The notes under the pieces were generated by a model that had not been told where the DNA came from, ran no database searches, and saw nothing but the letters and a program-made list of their open reading frames with translations. Positions 18,801 to 25,436 of a DNA stretch of 54,445 bases are shown here, one piece after another (the first letter of the stretch is position 1; each line of letters starts with the position of its first letter). The position numbers and the translations under genes were made by a program. Origin of the DNA: Actinomycetota bacterium (lineage in GTDB: Bacteria > Actinomycetota > Actinomycetes > Nanopelagicales > Nanopelagicaceae); NCBI GenBank assembly GCA_009698615.1, contig WLPU01000012.1:1-54445 (forward strand), read 5' to 3'.

Positions 18801-19337
18801 ATCATTCTTCATCACGAAGGGCCAAATAGCGGTAAGGAGCGGCTTCGTTTTAGCTTCCCTCGTCAAGGCCGAGATAGGCGTCTATGTATCAGTGATTATT
18901 TCGCCGCATCCGATAGTGCGCGAACCGATGTAGTGGCTTTCCATGTTGTCACGATGGGTAGTGAAGTGAGCGCGGCAACCGGAAAATTGTTTTCGGAGAA
19001 TGCATACCGCGAATACCTTGAGTTGCATGGCCTTTCGGTTGGCTTAACTGAAGCTCTTGCTGAACACTGGCATGCCAGAATCCGTGAAGAGCTGGCTGTT
19101 AGAGATGCTGATTCGAAAGATTTGCAAGGCATCCTCGATCAGGGTTACCGAGGTTCGCGATATTCGTTTGGTTATCCCGCGTGCCCGGATTTGGAAGCAC
19201 AGGTTCAACTCTGCGAACTTTTGGAACCTCGGCGCATTGGAGTAGAACTTTCGGAGGAGTTTCAATTGCATCCGGAACAATCTACATCTGCCATCATCGT
19301 CCATCATCCTGAGGCCAAATATTTCAATGCGAACTGA
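15846..19337 (+). CDS. metH: Cobalamin-dependent methionine synthase
   Basis: Transfers the methyl group of 5-methyltetrahydrofolate to homocysteine through methylcobalamin. All four modules are present over about 1,163 residues: homocysteine domain with zinc cysteines (GLNCATGP, GGCCGTTPEH), pterin-binding domain (ERTNANGSRAF), cobalamin domain with DVHDIGKN, and the C-terminal AdoMet reactivation domain with GYPACP. I chose GTG 15846 because TAACCT lies 7 nt upstream and no other in-frame start is supported; ATG 15858 is the alternative. There is no room for a cobalamin riboswitch. It overlaps the following HAD gene. Confidence 0.95.
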   Translation: MTTQMNSLRKALGEKTIIADGAMGTMLQAANPTLDDFQGHEGCNEVLNVSRPDIVRRVHDEYLQVGVDAIETNTFGANWANLAEYGIADRIYELAFAGGVIARECADRFSTIDKPRYVLGSLGPGTKLPSLGHTTYENLRNTYFTASKGLVDAKVDALLIETTQDLLQAKAAVNGARNAIVESGRDVVLIVQVTVETTGTMLLGSEIGAALNALEPLEIDFIGLNCATGPAEMSEHLRYLSKNARVGISVMPNAGLPILGATGAVYPLLPNEFAASLSGFVSDYGVNLVGGCCGTTPEHMKQVIVAIAEKKAKTRICINDPGASSIYQFVPFRQDLTYMAIGERTNANGSRAFRDALLAQDWQTCVEIARDQIRDGAHMLDLSVDYVGRDGVADMTELASRFATASTLPIVLDSTEPAVIKAGLEQLGGRSVINSVNFEDGDGPSSRFAKVMPLVKEHGASVIALTIDEVGQARDCEWKLRVARRLIQELTLTWGMSTGDILIDCLTFPIATGQEETRKDGIETINAIKRLKIEFPEVQTTLGVSNVSFGLNPAARIVLNSVFLHEAVAAGLDSAIVHPSKITPMARIDNRQREVALDLIYDRRKFNGEDCVYDPLTVFLDLFEGVEVTSNRLSRAAELAALPLTERLSRRIIDGEKVGLEEDLQTAISEGLAPLTIINDHLLEGMKVVGELFGKGEMQLPFVLQSAEVMKSAVAHLEPLMEKSGADGRGVIVLATVRGDVHDIGKNLVDIILSNNGYRVVNIGIKQTINQIIDAATESKADAIGMSGLLVKSTVIMKENLEELTSRGLDQKWPIVLGGAALTRAYVEQDLASLFAGEVRYARDAFEGLSLMDAIMAVKRGDPGAQLPALRQRRVKTVATKQSSIEIDTVRSDVALDIDIPAPPFWGSRIVKGIPLSEYSGMLDERALFVGQWGMKSNRADYEEMVETQGRPRLRSLLNQAQAQGWLNAAVVYGYFPCVSEGNDLIILHHEGPNSGKERLRFSFPRQGRDRRLCISDYFAASDSARTDVVAFHVVTMGSEVSAATGKLFSENAYREYLELHGLSVGLTEALAEHWHARIREELAVRDADSKDLQGILDQGYRGSRYSFGYPACPDLEAQVQLCELLEPRRIGVELSEEFQLHPEQSTSAIIVHHPEAKYFNAN

Positions 19338-20001
19338 AGCTCCTATGTTTTCTGGCGTGCTATTCGATATGGACGGAACTTTGGTTGATAGCGAACCCTT
19401 ATGGCTTGCAACTGAAACACAACTTATGGCCAGATATGCGTATTCCTGGTCTGCGATCAATCAGGCTCAGTGTTTAGGTGGACCATTAGATCGCGTTGGT
19501 AGTTATATGAATTCACTTGTCGGGGATGTTGAATCCGGCCCGTTTTTTACTGACGAATTGGTTCGGATGATGGAGCTTAGTTTGCAATCCGGTGCCCCAC
19601 TAATGCCGGGAGCTCATGAATTGATTGCACTCCTCACCCGTCTCCAGATCCCGATGGCTCTAGTTTCGGCAAGCCCTCGAGTTCTTGTTGATGCAGTGTT
19701 GATGAATTTTTCAACACATCCATTTAAAATTTCAATTTCCAGTAATGATGTGAACTTGGTTAAACCCGATCCGGAAGGTTACCTCAAAGCCGCAAATTTC
19801 CTCGGTGTAAAAATTGCAGATTGTTTGATTCTGGAAGATTCTGCAACTGGTGTTGAGGCTGGATCTCGCAGTGGAGGCGCCGTTGTTGCCATACCTCATC
19901 TAGTCCCGATACCAAACAGTGAAAGAGTTCAAACAATCGGTTCTTTGGAAGAGCTTTCAGAATCAGCCTTAAGAGACTTCTACGCAATGTGGCATTATTA
20001 A
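19327..20001 (+). CDS. HAD-superfamily phosphatase (beta-phosphoglucomutase-like)
   Basis: A 224-residue HAD hydrolase acting on a small phosphorylated compound, identity unknown. Motif I FDMDGTLVDSE is at about 12-22, motif II Ser in LVSAS near 117, and motif III/IV KPDP and LEDSATGVEAG follow. The cap position suggests the phosphoglucomutase/phosphatase subfamily. The start overlaps the metH stop; ATG 19345 is also possible. Its TAA shares three bases with the stop of the convergent nuclease gene. Confidence 0.88.
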   Translation: MRTEAPMFSGVLFDMDGTLVDSEPLWLATETQLMARYAYSWSAINQAQCLGGPLDRVGSYMNSLVGDVESGPFFTDELVRMMELSLQSGAPLMPGAHELIALLTRLQIPMALVSASPRVLVDAVLMNFSTHPFKISISSNDVNLVKPDPEGYLKAANFLGVKIADCLILEDSATGVEAGSRSGGAVVAIPHLVPIPNSERVQTIGSLEELSESALRDFYAMWHY

Positions 20002-20753
20002 GAAGAAAATGCTGGACAAATCGATTTAAACGAACACCAATCACACAGTCGCGATGGATGCGGCGGCCAAGAATTCTCTTGAGTAGCCGAAAGGATTGAG
20101 GTGGCGACTTCGAAAAGGCCAACCTCTGTTTCGATCAAATCATCTGCAGTTGGTGCGCTTCGGACGACTTCGGAGCTACCTAGATATATCAGTTGCAGTA
20201 AACGTGGGATGACGCCAGTATTTCGCCAATACACGAGAGCATAAATCTTCAATTGGGATAGTGCCTTACCTTGCCATCTAGGTTGCGGGGCTTTACCTGT
20301 TTTGTAATCCACTATTCGAACTTCACCAGTTGGTGCGATGTCCATGCGGTCAACGTATCCATGTACATAAATGTTTTCAGAAAGATTCAATTCAACGTGC
20401 ATTTCTCGATGTGCAGCATCAAAGGAATTCGGCTCTTCCAGAAGAAAATAGGTGGCGAGTAAAGCGGCAACTCGATCGTCCCATTCCTTCTGGCTTGTAA
20501 TCAGCGCCTCGAGACCTGGGACTTCCTCTTTTTGTATCTCCCATAAAGTAGGTATCAAGGAAAGGGCTAAATCCAGATTTCGCAAGCCTTGAGGGGAATC
20601 AAAGAGTTTTTCAAGAACCGAGTGGACAAGTTTGCCGCGTTCTGCGTCGATACTGATCTGTTCTGGAAGTTGGTCCACTACACGGTACTTATAAAGTTGG
20701 GGACAGTTGTTAAAGTCAGTAATTCGGCTGGGAGAAAGGCGAATTTGATTCAT
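19998..20753 (-). CDS. RecB-family PD-(D/E)XK exonuclease
   Basis: A 251-residue nuclease related to the nuclease domain of RecB/AddB and to Cas4. The catalytic core GYVDRMDIAP and VRIVDYKTGK (about 134-157) has the Asp and the D-x-K pair. An N-terminal cysteine in FNNCPQLYKYR (18) and the C-terminal cluster CDWCSFKSIC (237-246) would hold an iron-sulfur cluster. It normally lies beside trmI in actinobacteria, as here. No Shine-Dalgarno; TATCTT 6 nt upstream suggests a leaderless start. Confidence 0.9.
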   Translation of the reverse strand: MNQIRLSPSRITDFNNCPQLYKYRVVDQLPEQISIDAERGKLVHSVLEKLFDSPQGLRNLDLALSLIPTLWEIQKEEVPGLEALITSQKEWDDRVAALLATYFLLEEPNSFDAAHREMHVELNLSENIYVHGYVDRMDIAPTGEVRIVDYKTGKAPQPRWQGKALSQLKIYALVYWRNTGVIPRLLQLIYLGSSEVVRSAPTADDLIETEVGLFEVATSILSATQENSWPPHPSRLCDWCSFKSICPAFSS

Positions 20754-20759
20754 TCCATC

Positions 20760-20765
20760 AAGATA
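20760..20765 (-). promoter_or_regulatory. -10 box of leaderless RecB-like nuclease gene
   Basis: TATCTT on the minus strand, 6 nt, then ATG. It is back to back with the trmI promoter. Confidence 0.5.
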
Positions 20766-20791
20766 CTCGCCTTGGGGTGCTCAAGTACGCC

Positions 20792-20797
20792 TAAGAT
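20792..20797 (+). promoter_or_regulatory. -10 box of leaderless trmI operon
   Basis: TAAGAT, 6 nt, then the GTG start of trmI, with no Shine-Dalgarno. It would drive the ten-gene run up to ppm1. Confidence 0.5.
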
Positions 20798-20803
20798 GCT
20801 CCC

Positions 20804-21658
20804 GTGTCTACTCCAGGCTATTTCAGCTCCGGTGATCGTGTTCAACTTACCGATCCCAAAGGGAAGTTGTACAGCTTCACGCTTATTCCCGGTAAGGAGT
20901 GGCATACACATAAAGGCTGGATCGTGCATGACGACCTCATTGGGATTCCAGAAGGTTCGGTCGTGGCAACAAGTGCCGGTTTACGTTTCACTGCATTCAA
21001 ACCGCTACTTGCAGATTACGTCCTGTCGATGCCTCGCGGCGCAACGATTGTTTATCCCAAAGACGCAGCACTTATCGTGGGTTTTGCTGACATATATCCA
21101 GGCGCGCGCGTTCTTGAAGCCGGCGTTGGTAGCGGGGCCTTAACGATCTCATTACTTCGTGCCGTAGGTGCCGCTGGTTTTGTTCACTCAGTCGAACGCA
21201 GAAATGAATTTGCCGAAAATGCCACCGCAAACGTGTCGCACTATTTTGCACAGGCACCAAACAATTGGCGCTTAACCTTGGGATCTGTCCAGGAACTCAC
21301 TTTCGCCGATCAATTCGATCGAGTTATCTTGGACATGCTTGCACCGTGGGAGTGCGTTGATACAGCGGCTCAGGTCCTGCGACCTGGGGGAGTCTTCCTG
21401 GCTTATGTTGCGACTACGACGCAACTTTCTGAAACTGCAGAAGCGATCAAGAAAGATGGCCGTTTCACCGAACCCGAGAGTTCGGAGTCGTTGATTCGCG
21501 GCTGGCACCACGAAGGATTAGCTGTTCGTCCACAGCACCGAATGATCGGGCATACTGGATTTCTTATACAGTCACGAAAAATGGCTCCTGGTGTTGAGGT
21601 CTTACAACGGCGTCGTCGCCCCTCTAAAGGTTCATACGATGAGCTCTCGCAAGACTGA
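20804..21658 (+). CDS. trmI: tRNA (adenine-58-N1)-methyltransferase
   Basis: Methylates A58 in the T-loop of tRNA using AdoMet. The 284-residue protein opens with the family-specific FSSGDRVQLTD and carries the AdoMet loop LEAGVGSGALTISLLRA at about 104-120. The start is GTG, apparently leaderless. In most actinobacteria it is followed by the Pup-proteasome cluster (arc/mpa, dop, pup, prcBA, pafA) before pafB; here pafB begins inside its last 20 bases. Confidence 0.93.
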   Translation: MSTPGYFSSGDRVQLTDPKGKLYSFTLIPGKEWHTHKGWIVHDDLIGIPEGSVVATSAGLRFTAFKPLLADYVLSMPRGATIVYPKDAALIVGFADIYPGARVLEAGVGSGALTISLLRAVGAAGFVHSVERRNEFAENATANVSHYFAQAPNNWRLTLGSVQELTFADQFDRVILDMLAPWECVDTAAQVLRPGGVFLAYVATTTQLSETAEAIKKDGRFTEPESSESLIRGWHHEGLAVRPQHRMIGHTGFLIQSRKMAPGVEVLQRRRRPSKGSYDELSQD

Positions 21659-22592
21659 AAGACTCATCAACCTAACAATCGCTTTGTTAGCCACCAAAAG
21701 ATATTTAACGAAATCTGATATTTTTCGAACGATTGAAGGCTACGCAGGAAGCTCCGAATCCAAAGAGCGCATGTTCGAAAGAGATAAAGATGAGTTACGG
21801 GCAATCGGAATTGTCATTGAAGTCGGAGGTTTGGATCCGTTTTTTGATGATGAAGCCGGTTATCGAATTCGACCAGAGGAGTACAGTCTCAATCTTGGAG
21901 CTCTTACTGGAGTTGAAATTGCACTTCTTTCATTGGCAGCCGAAGCGTGGAAAGGTGCGGCATTAAGTGCATCGGCGCAAACGGCCCTCTTGAAATTGCA
22001 TTCGCTAGGCATCCAATCTGATTTCGATGCAATTCCCAGTATGGCACCAAATCTGAATATCTTCTTCCCATCATTTGGTGTGATTGCGCAAGCCATTGCT
22101 GCTCGGAAAGAAATTGATTTTCTTTACATCGACAAGGATCTGAATCGCCATATGCGACGCCTCCATCCTTTTGGTGTAGGCAATCGTGGGGGACGTTGGT
22201 ATTTGGTTGGCCTTGATGTCGATAAAAATGAGCAACGTACGTTCCGCTTAGATCGCATCGACGGTGATGTAGTCGCTGTAGGCCTATCGGAAGCTTTCGA
22301 AGTGCCGCCGCAATTCTATTTGGTGGATTTTTTACAAACCAATATTTTTGAGCCTGTGGATTCTGCTCTTGTTGCGATCAGACATGGAAAAGGACATGTA
22401 TTGCGCAGGCAAGCCACGATTACAGAAACCGGTGAGGAATTCGATAGATGCCAGATTCCATTTTCGAATTTATCTCAATTTGTTGAAGTGCTCTTGTGGC
22501 ACGGAAACGATGTGATCGTAATCTCACCAGATTCGGTTCGATCCCAGATTATCCTGGCTCTGGAGAGGGTAGTTGAAGCACATTATGTCTAA
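21639..22592 (+). CDS. pafB: PafB, WYL-domain transcription regulator
   Basis: Half of the PafBC activator of the RecA-independent DNA damage response in mycobacteria. About 317 residues: an N-terminal winged helix beginning SSRKTERLINLTIALL, then a WYL domain (GRWYLVGLDVDKNEQRTFRLD region around 180) and a C-terminal WCX segment. I chose ATG 21639 because homologues begin with this RKTERL motif; the longer reading adds 16 unrelated residues. It overlaps trmI by 20 bases. It is retained although the proteasome genes it was named for are missing from this site. Confidence 0.92.
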   Translation: MSSRKTERLINLTIALLATKRYLTKSDIFRTIEGYAGSSESKERMFERDKDELRAIGIVIEVGGLDPFFDDEAGYRIRPEEYSLNLGALTGVEIALLSLAAEAWKGAALSASAQTALLKLHSLGIQSDFDAIPSMAPNLNIFFPSFGVIAQAIAARKEIDFLYIDKDLNRHMRRLHPFGVGNRGGRWYLVGLDVDKNEQRTFRLDRIDGDVVAVGLSEAFEVPPQFYLVDFLQTNIFEPVDSALVAIRHGKGHVLRRQATITETGEEFDRCQIPFSNLSQFVEVLLWHGNDVIVISPDSVRSQIILALERVVEAHYV

Positions 22593-23529
22593 AGAGTCGA
22601 AAGAGTTAGGTTCCGATCGGATTCTGCGATTGCTAGATCTTGTGCCGTTCCTGACCTCTCATCAAGGGATTGGTATTTCAGATTTGGCAGACCAATTTTC
22701 TGTGACGCAAGATCGAATTTTGGAGGACTTATCTACGCTATGGATGTGTGGTTTGCCTGGCTATACGCCACTAGAACTTATCGATCTATCTTTCGATTCC
22801 GGTTACGTCACGATTCGTAATGCCGAAACTTTGGCGAAACCACGGGCGCTATCTTCGGAAGAAGTTACAGCTTTGCTTCTGGGCCTGAACTACCTTATGG
22901 ATCAAATATCAGATGCGGACTCAAATCTTCGAGAGATCATTGAAAAGCTTATTGTGAAGATTCCCCACACTGCCTCAGATGTGCACCCAGGTCAAGTACT
23001 GGTGAGTCACGCCGTGCCAGCAACATATCGAGCGACCTTGTTGGAAGCAATCAAGGCGAGAACTCATCTGGATCTGATTTATCATTCATTGAACGAGGAT
23101 GAAATGGGGCATCGCATCATTGCCCCGGTAGAGATTCGACAGGAACGTGGAGTCGAATATCTCTTAGCATTTTGTTTTTCTGCGGGGGATTATCGAAGTT
23201 TTCGACTTGATCGAATACAAGGCATTAGCGACTCGTCTCAAGAATTGCCTCCTACCCTCACCAAATCCTCGCCCTCGGTTCCAAAAATGCCAGCTGTAGT
23301 GCGAGTGCTAGGGTCGATGCGAATGGCAAGCGAAAAATTCCAATTGAACAATTCCTCTGCCGAAACAGTCCAGATGGTGGAATATTTCAGTGAAGACTGG
23401 CTTATGCGTCAAATTATGAGTTGTAGCGGCGAAGTTGTTTTGCTCGAACCTAGTCACGCCGTTCTACGCATAAGGCAACGCGCGGCTTTAGCCTTGGCTG
23501 CCTATTCTACGGATTTCAAAAGACCCTAG
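22585..23529 (+). CDS. pafC: PafC, WYL-domain transcription regulator
   Basis: Partner of PafB, 314 residues, same helix-turn-helix-WYL-WCX plan. HTH residues lie in GISDLADQFSVTQDRI near 31-46; the WYL core (EYLLAFCFSAGDYRSFRLDRI) is around 190. Two starts are possible: ATG 22585, overlapping the pafB stop, and TTG 22573, which has GGAG upstream. Pairing of adjacent pafB and pafC suggests a heterodimer, as in mycobacteria. A 64-base gap then leads to tatA. Confidence 0.9.
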   Translation: MSKESKELGSDRILRLLDLVPFLTSHQGIGISDLADQFSVTQDRILEDLSTLWMCGLPGYTPLELIDLSFDSGYVTIRNAETLAKPRALSSEEVTALLLGLNYLMDQISDADSNLREIIEKLIVKIPHTASDVHPGQVLVSHAVPATYRATLLEAIKARTHLDLIYHSLNEDEMGHRIIAPVEIRQERGVEYLLAFCFSAGDYRSFRLDRIQGISDSSQELPPTLTKSSPSVPKMPAVVRVLGSMRMASEKFQLNNSSAETVQMVEYFSEDWLMRQIMSCSGEVVLLEPSHAVLRIRQRAALALAAYSTDFKRP

Positions 23530-23593
23530 ACTCGCTCTCCGAGGTAGCGTACGCTTCGTTGACGCCTACGGATCGATTCTGGAGAAGAAAAAA

Positions 23594-23779
23594 ATGTTCC
23601 TTAAAGAGCCTAGCCACATCCTGCTACTTGTTCTCGTACTAGTTTTTCTTTTTGGTGCGAAAAGACTTCCAGATTCTGCCCGTTCCATTGCGAAATCAAT
23701 GAAGATATTTAAGACTGAAATGAAGGATCCTAAAGAGGATCTTAAGAAGTCAGACACTGAAGGCGGCTCGGAGAACTAA
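23594..23779 (+). CDS. tatA: Sec-independent translocase protein TatA
   Basis: Pore-forming subunit of the twin-arginine export system, 61 residues. One N-terminal transmembrane helix (about 8-21) is followed by the hinge FGAKRLPDSARSIAKS and a charged amphipathic tail, the family pattern. Shine-Dalgarno GGAGAAG precedes the ATG. It lies 2 bases before tatC. No tatB is seen, which is common in this phylum when TatA serves both roles or TatB is elsewhere. Confidence 0.94.
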   Translation: MFLKEPSHILLLVLVLVFLFGAKRLPDSARSIAKSMKIFKTEMKDPKEDLKKSDTEGGSEN

Positions 23780-23781
23780 TC

Positions 23782-24567
23782 TTGACATCGGCCACCACTG
23801 GCGGTCGAATGCCGCTACTTGATCATCTTCGCGAGTTTCGGCGTCGCATTTTACGTTCTTCAATAATAATTCTAATTGCCTCTGGTGTTGGTTGGTATTT
23901 CTATAATCCCATCATCAATACTCTGGCCAAGCCAGTGTGCGATCTAGGCGCTGCTAGAAGTTCAGGCTCTACCCACTGTGGCTCGTTATTTATCAATGGG
24001 GTATTGGGACCTCTAAACCTCCAAATCAAGGTAGCGCTCCTGACTGGAGTGATTATTTCAGCTCCATTATGGCTATTTCAATTGTGGTCATTTATTGCTC
24101 CCGGGTTGCATCGCAAGGAAAAAAGGAACTCCATTCTTTTCTTAGTCGCAGCAACGCCTTTCTTTGCTGGAGGAGCGGCGCTAGGGTATTCAATTCTGCC
24201 CATTGCGATAAAAGTGCTATTTGGTTTCACTCCAAATTCTCTCAATAACCTAGTGAAATTTGATGACTATCTTGATTTCGTTCTGCGGGTCATATTGCTC
24301 TTTGGCTTAGCTTTCGAACTTCCGATCTTTCTGGTTTCACTCAATCTCATCGGCTTGATCTCGGGACGCGCAATTCTCAATCCTTGGCGACTGTGGATCT
24401 TTGGTATTGCGTTGTTCACCGCCTCATTCACTCCGACAGGTGATCCGCTAACCATGGCCCTGCTTGCATGTCCCTTGATAGGGCTTTACTTTCTAGCTGG
24501 TGGTATCGCTCTTTTGGTAGATAGGAGACGCGCTAAGCGCGCAAACATTTCTGACAGTGGTCTGTGA
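23782..24567 (+). CDS. tatC: Sec-independent translocase protein TatC
   Basis: Signal-peptide receptor of the twin-arginine system, 261 residues with six hydrophobic helices. Conserved segments include [15 protein letters not shown] at 12-26, PLWLFQLWSFIAPGLHRKEK near 94 and the glutamate in FGLAFELPIF near 176. The start is TTG, placed two bases after the tatA stop. Its TGA overlaps the next gene's ATG. Confidence 0.95.
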   Translation: MTSATTGGRMPLLDHLREFRRRILRSSIIILIASGVGWYFYNPIINTLAKPVCDLGAARSSGSTHCGSLFINGVLGPLNLQIKVALLTGVIISAPLWLFQLWSFIAPGLHRKEKRNSILFLVAATPFFAGGAALGYSILPIAIKVLFGFTPNSLNNLVKFDDYLDFVLRVILLFGLAFELPIFLVSLNLIGLISGRAILNPWRLWIFGIALFTASFTPTGDPLTMALLACPLIGLYFLAGGIALLVDRRRAKRANISDSGL

Positions 24568-25436
24568 TGTGGGCCCTTGTAGTGAATCCGACCTCCGGGC
24601 AAGGTTCTGGAAGACGTGTCGGAGCTCAAGTTGCACAATTCCTATCGAATCGATCAGTTCCATTTAAAATTATCGAAACCAATTCGGCGAAATTGACGAG
24701 TGCGAGTTTGAGAAGTTTTCTCGGATCTAACCCGAATTCTGAAGGTGTAATTGCCGTTGGAGGCGATGGTTTAGTTCATCTTGTGATCCAGATAGTTGCC
24801 CAAACTAAAGTTCCTGTCGCCTTCATCCCAGCCGGGACTGGAAATGACTTTGTGCGCGCTCTGGGATGGCCACTTAACGATATTAACGAGCAAATGCGCT
24901 CAATGTTTTCAACGCCACCGCACTACATTGATCTTGGCAAATCAGGTTCTGATTGGTTTGCTGCCATTCTTTCAACGGGCTTTGATTCGCTTGTTAACGA
25001 AAGAGCTAACGGCATGAAATGGCCCAGAGGTCGAATGAAATACAATGTTGCAATGGCGCGCGAGCTTCCATTCTTCAGCCCGCGCGAGTATTCACTAGTT
25101 TTGGATCGAAAGCAGATTAAAACAGCAGCGATGTTAATTGCGGTTGGTAACAGCAGGTCCTACGGGGGAGGAATGAATGTTTGTCCGGATGCGCAACTTG
25201 ATGATGGGCTACTGGATGTGATGATCTTGGCGCCTGTATCGATTCCGGAATTCCTCAAGGTTTTCCCTAAAGTTTACAAAGGTACCCATATCTATCACCC
25301 AGCAGTTAGCATCCATCGCGCTAAGGAAGTTCGCATTGATGCCGATGCAATCGCTTATGCAGACGGTGAGAGAATGGGCCCTTTGCCGATTATTGCCAAT
25401 AGCGTCCCTCAAGCGCTGCTTACCTGGCGAAGATGA
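24567..25436 (+). CDS. Diacylglycerol kinase family lipid kinase
   Basis: A 289-residue kinase of the DAGK/YegS/LCB5 family, phosphorylating a lipid, probably diacylglycerol. The glycine-rich nucleotide motifs are NPTSGQGSGRRVG near the N-terminus, VGGDGLVHLV near 73 and FIPAGTGNDFVRALGWP near 91. I chose ATG 24567 (TGATG overlap with tatC) over the in-frame GTG 24564. It overlaps the helicase start by 4 bases. Confidence 0.9.
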   Translation: MWALVVNPTSGQGSGRRVGAQVAQFLSNRSVPFKIIETNSAKLTSASLRSFLGSNPNSEGVIAVGGDGLVHLVIQIVAQTKVPVAFIPAGTGNDFVRALGWPLNDINEQMRSMFSTPPHYIDLGKSGSDWFAAILSTGFDSLVNERANGMKWPRGRMKYNVAMARELPFFSPREYSLVLDRKQIKTAAMLIAVGNSRSYGGGMNVCPDAQLDDGLLDVMILAPVSIPEFLKVFPKVYKGTHIYHPAVSIHRAKEVRIDADAIAYADGERMGPLPIIANSVPQALLTWRR

